Part shown: piece by piece, positions 5,874 to 8,422 of the stretch | Layout: each line of letters starts with the position of its first letter | How positions within the stretch are numbered: the stretch's first letter is position 1 | Assembly (NCBI GenBank): GCA_958446555.1 | Contig: CAUCWU010000084.1 | Coordinates: 1-8,422, forward strand | Length of the DNA: 8,422 bases | Direction of reading: 5' to 3' | DNA from: an uncultured Lachnospiraceae bacterium | GTDB taxonomy: Bacteria > Bacillota > Clostridia > Lachnospirales > Lachnospiraceae | Made by a program: the position numbers and the translations under genes | The notes under the pieces: generated by a model | Told to the model about the DNA's origin: nothing | What the model saw: only the letters and a program-made list of their open reading frames with translations | Database searches by the model: none

Positions 5874-6308
5874 TTACTGCTTTCCAGTCGTTCCAAATCC
5901 TCCGCGGTCGCATCCATCAAGATGATCAACCTCTTCGAATTTGATTTCTGGCTGATGCTCCATAATGCGGAACTGGCAGATTCGATCATTCACATGAATG
6001 CAAGTATCTCTCACTGCCATGACCGGAACTCTCCACTCATCATTGTCTCCGCAGTAGCTCTCATCAATGACACCCATATGGTTCGTCTGGATGAGTCCAA
6101 AATTTTTAAAGGTACTGCTTCTTGGAACAACGTGTGCCTCATAGCCCTTCGGAAGCTGAACAGCAATACCAAGAGAGATCAAACGTGCCTCTCCTGCCTT
6201 CATCTCAACTTCTTCTGCACTTCTAAGGTCAATCCAGTCAGATTTTCCATCAATGAAACGAAGCTTTTCAATTTTGTCGCTTAAATAGCGAATTTTTAAT
6301 GTTTCCAT
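5874..6308 (-). CDS. dut: dUTP diphosphatase (dUTPase)
   Basis: Dut splits dUTP to dUMP and pyrophosphate, keeping uracil out of DNA and supplying dUMP for thymidylate synthesis. It acts as a trimer in the cytosol. The 144 residues match the trimeric family. The five motifs are present in order: DLRSAEE (27-33, motif 1, lacking the common AGxD lead-in), PRSST (62-66, motif 2), GVIDESYCGDNDEW (79-92, motif 3 with catalytic D82), NDRICQFRI (107-115, motif 4) and RGGFGTTGK (135-143, motif 5, the mobile C-terminal arm). The DNDEW extension after YCG and the GTTG form of motif 5 resemble variants from Firmicutes and their phages. A stop lies in frame just upstream, so ATG 6308 is the only start; GAGG is only about 4-5 nt away, which is tight. 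It follows glyA by 13 nt, so the two are probably co-transcribed. Confidence 0.95.
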   Translation of the reverse strand: METLKIRYLSDKIEKLRFIDGKSDWIDLRSAEEVEMKAGEARLISLGIAVQLPKGYEAHVVPRSSTFKNFGLIQTNHMGVIDESYCGDNDEWRVPVMAVRDTCIHVNDRICQFRIMEHQPEIKFEEVDHLDGCDRGGFGTTGKQ

Positions 6309-6321
6309 ATTTCCTCACAAA

Positions 6322-7563
6322 TTATTCGTACAACGGATACTTATCGGTTAGTCCCTTGACAAGTGCCATTGCCTCTTCTTTATTTTTCTCCATATCGTCG
6401 ATGACAAGAGAAATTGCCTGTGCAACTACGTCCATATCGGCTGGTTTAAAGCCTCTGGTGGTGACAGCTGCTGTTCCAAGACGAATTCCGCTAGTTGTAA
6501 ATGCAGACTGTGGATCATTTGGAACAGTATTCTTGTTGCAGGTAATGTTGGCTGCATCAAGAATCTTTTCTGCCTGCTTGCCGGTAACGCCCTTGTTGAT
6601 CAGATTGACTAGCATTAAATGGTTGTCGGTTCCACCGGATACCAGATCAAAGCCACGGTTCATCAGTCCGTTTGCAAGTGCCTGTGCATTGTCGATGATG
6701 CCCTGTGCATAAACCTTGAAGGACGGATCCAGTGCTTCTTTAAAGCATACTGCCTTTCCAGCGATGACATGCATTAACGGGCCGCCCTGGATTCCTGGGA
6801 AGATTGCTTTGTTGAAGTTATACTTTTTGTTGACTTCATTGCTGCAAAGGATCATGCCACCACGCGGTCCACGAAGTGTCTTATGAGTGGTGGTTGTGGT
6901 AACATGTGCATACGGAATTGGACTCTCATGAAGTCCTGCTGCGACAAGTCCTGCAATATGAGCCATATCGACCATAAGAACAGCACCTACCTCATCGGCA
7001 ATCTCACGGAAACGCTTGAAATCAATCTTTCTTGCGTAGGCAGAGGCACCAGCTACAATCATCTTTGGCTTACACTCAAGTGCGATACGGCGAACCTCAT
7101 CGTAGTCGATAAATCCGTCTGCATTGATTCCGTAAGGAACAGCGTGGAAATATTTACCAGACATATTGACCGGGCTTCCGTGTGTCAGATGACCACCCAT
7201 ATCAAGACTCATTCCCATGAAGGTATCACCAGGATTGAGCACTGCGAAAAAGACTGCCATATTTGCCTGTGCACCAGAGTGTGGCTGCACATTTACATAC
7301 TCAGCGCCAAAAAGCTTCTTTGCGCGCTCTCTTGCAAGCTCCTCTACTACGTCAACATATTCGCATCCACCGTAATAGCGCTTTCCCGGATAGCCCTCTG
7401 CATATTTGTTTGTCAGAACGCTTCCCATAGCGGCCATAACAGCCTTGCTTACAAGATTCTCAGAGGCGATCAGCTCAATGTGGGTGCGCTGTCTTGTCAG
7501 TTCGTCCGACATTGCCTGTGCCAGCTCTGGGTCATACTTTTCTACTTCCTCAAATCCTAACAT
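6322..7563 (-). CDS. glyA: serine hydroxymethyltransferase
   Basis: GlyA is a PLP enzyme that transfers the serine hydroxymethyl group to tetrahydrofolate, giving glycine and 5,10-methylene-THF, the main one-carbon source for dTMP, purines and methionine. The 413 residues are the usual length. Visible: LIASENLVS (31-39), NKYAEGYPGKRYYGGCEYVD (52-71), NVQPHSGAQAN (91-101), the PLP-contacting VDMAHIAGL (198-206) with D199 and H202, and VTTTTTHKTLRGPRGG (221-236) with the Schiff-base lysine K228. The Arg that grips the substrate carboxylate is in the C-terminal GIRLGT segment. AAGGAGG lies 8 nt before the ATG and falls inside the end of ygiQ. The start overlaps ygiQ by 14 nt, and dut follows after 13 nt, so this is a tightly packed operon. 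Confidence 0.98.
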   Translation of the reverse strand: MLGFEEVEKYDPELAQAMSDELTRQRTHIELIASENLVSKAVMAAMGSVLTNKYAEGYPGKRYYGGCEYVDVVEELARERAKKLFGAEYVNVQPHSGAQANMAVFFAVLNPGDTFMGMSLDMGGHLTHGSPVNMSGKYFHAVPYGINADGFIDYDEVRRIALECKPKMIVAGASAYARKIDFKRFREIADEVGAVLMVDMAHIAGLVAAGLHESPIPYAHVTTTTTHKTLRGPRGGMILCSNEVNKKYNFNKAIFPGIQGGPLMHVIAGKAVCFKEALDPSFKVYAQGIIDNAQALANGLMNRGFDLVSGGTDNHLMLVNLINKGVTGKQAEKILDAANITCNKNTVPNDPQSAFTTSGIRLGTAAVTTRGFKPADMDVVAQAISLVIDDMEKNKEEAMALVKGLTDKYPLYE

Positions 7564-8422
7564 GTTTCCTTCCTCCTTTTGTGGCTAAGCTTCGATGCTT
7601 CTTACTCGTCGAGTTTTGCCCTCTGCCTGTGCTGTCATTACTGTGCTGTCGTGTATCTTTGTTTGGTTTTGTGCTTTTCCTTGCAGTTTGTCCGGCACCT
7701 TGTTTTGTCCCGTGAATGTTTCTCGGCGCGATCAAACACTCCTTGCCAAAACCGATCAAATCTTGTCTGCCACATTTTACAAGCGCTTCTTTTACCAGAT
7801 CGTAAAGCTTTGGATCGCGATACTGAATCAGTGCTCGCTGCATTGCCTTCTCATGAGGATCCTTCGGAATATAGACCGATTCCCCGGTGCGAGGATCAAT
7901 GCCGGTGTAGTACATACAAGTGGAGATCGTAGATGGGGTCGGATAGAAATCCTGTACCTGCTCTGGCATATAGCCAAGATCACGCAGATGCTCTGCCATC
8001 TCAACCGCATCTGTAAGCTGTGATCCTGGATGAGACGACATAAGATAGGGAACCAGATACTGTTTTAAGCCAAGACGCTCATTCATCGCCTTGTAACGTT
8101 TTGTAAACTGCTTATAGACAGCATTTTCTGGCTTGCCCATATATTTTAAAACGCGGTCAGACACATGCTCTGGGGCAACCTTAAGCTGTCCACTGACATG
8201 ATACTGACAAAGCTCTTTTAGGAAAGCATCGCTTTTATCCGCCAGCACATAGTCGAAACGAATTCCGGAACGGATAAAAACCTTCTTTACCTTTGGAAGA
8301 GCGCGCAGTTTTCGAAGAAGCTGAATGTAGTCCTGATGGTCAACTATAAGGTTTTTACATGGTGACGGGAATAAACACTGCTTTCCCGTGCAGACACCTT
8401 TAGTCAGCTGTTTTTGACAGGC
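7550..8422 (-). CDS. ygiQ: YgiQ family radical SAM protein (UPF0313), N-terminus cut by window edge
   Basis: The 290 residues visible are the C-terminal part of a YgiQ-type radical SAM protein whose cellular role is not established. The frame is open to the window edge; the apparent internal GTG at 8248 is not a start. Visible segments include the cysteine-rich CTGKQCLFPSPC (residues 11-22 of the fragment), DHQDYIQLLRKLR, KVKKVFIRSGIRFDY (44-58), APEHVSDRVL, YLVPYLMSSHPG, and the C-terminal domain with QDFYPTPSTISTCMYYTGID and IPKDPHEKAMQRAL. The CxxxCxxC cluster motif must lie outside the window. From about residue 239 to the end the chain becomes a 50-residue low-complexity tail rich in K, R, S, T, G and Q, ending GGRKHVRI. 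This tail encodes the glyA ribosome binding site and overlaps the glyA start by 14 nt. Confidence 0.93.
   Translation of the reverse strand, partial: ACQKQLTKGVCTGKQCLFPSPCKNLIVDHQDYIQLLRKLRALPKVKKVFIRSGIRFDYVLADKSDAFLKELCQYHVSGQLKVAPEHVSDRVLKYMGKPENAVYKQFTKRYKAMNERLGLKQYLVPYLMSSHPGSQLTDAVEMAEHLRDLGYMPEQVQDFYPTPSTISTCMYYTGIDPRTGESVYIPKDPHEKAMQRALIQYRDPKLYDLVKEALVKCGRQDLIGFGKECLIAPRNIHGTKQGAGQTARKSTKPNKDTRQHSNDSTGRGQNSTSKKHRSLATKGGRKHVRI

Noticed and set aside
5841..6284. Plus-strand open frame of 147 codons opposite dut
   Set aside because: Begins inside the bidirectional terminator and is fully antisense to a dUTPase with all five motifs.
6883..7560. Plus-strand open frame of 225 codons opposite glyA
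   Set aside because: Cysteine-rich shadow of glyA with no supporting signals.

Overview
The window looks like chromosomal DNA from a low-to-mid GC Gram-positive anaerobe of the class Clostridia, most likely family Lachnospiraceae. This is judged from the protein sequences, the AGGAGG-type ribosome binding sites and the gene order pyrH-frr-uppS-cdsA-dxr. No rRNA, tRNA, CRISPR array, insertion sequence or prophage structural gene is visible. The species cannot be fixed from the sequence alone.

Left part (1-3964, minus strand). A five-gene cluster is read right to left: pyrH (UMP kinase), frr (ribosome recycling factor), uppS (undecaprenyl diphosphate synthase), cdsA (CDP-diacylglycerol synthase) and dxr (DXP reductoisomerase, whose C-terminus lies outside the window). 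It joins pyrimidine nucleotide supply and translation recycling to isoprenoid and lipid precursor synthesis. The supported start of pyrH is at 3964 and that of cdsA at 1764; both reading frames run further upstream, but without a good ribosome binding site. A hairpin between frr and uppS may be an internal attenuator.

Centre (3965-5865). A 200-bp divergent promoter region separates pyrH from dapF (diaminopimelate epimerase, plus strand). After dapF comes a strong sigma-A-like promoter, then a perfect 66-bp tandem duplication in the presumed leader, then a 206-residue protein. By eye this protein resembles a divergent ThyX (flavin-dependent thymidylate synthase) homologue without the classical RHR motif. 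A bidirectional hairpin terminator closes this block.

Right part (5874-8422, minus strand). A tight run ygiQ (radical SAM protein, N-terminus outside the window), glyA (serine hydroxymethyltransferase) and dut (dUTPase) converges on the ThyX-like gene. glyA makes 5,10-methylene-THF and dut makes dUMP, the two substrates of thymidylate synthesis, so the context fits a folate/dTMP role for the unknown protein. This is inference.

Most of the window is ordinary housekeeping DNA. The points worth a second look are the ThyX-like protein, its duplicated leader, and their position opposite glyA-dut. No gene-free stretch exceeds about 200 bp.
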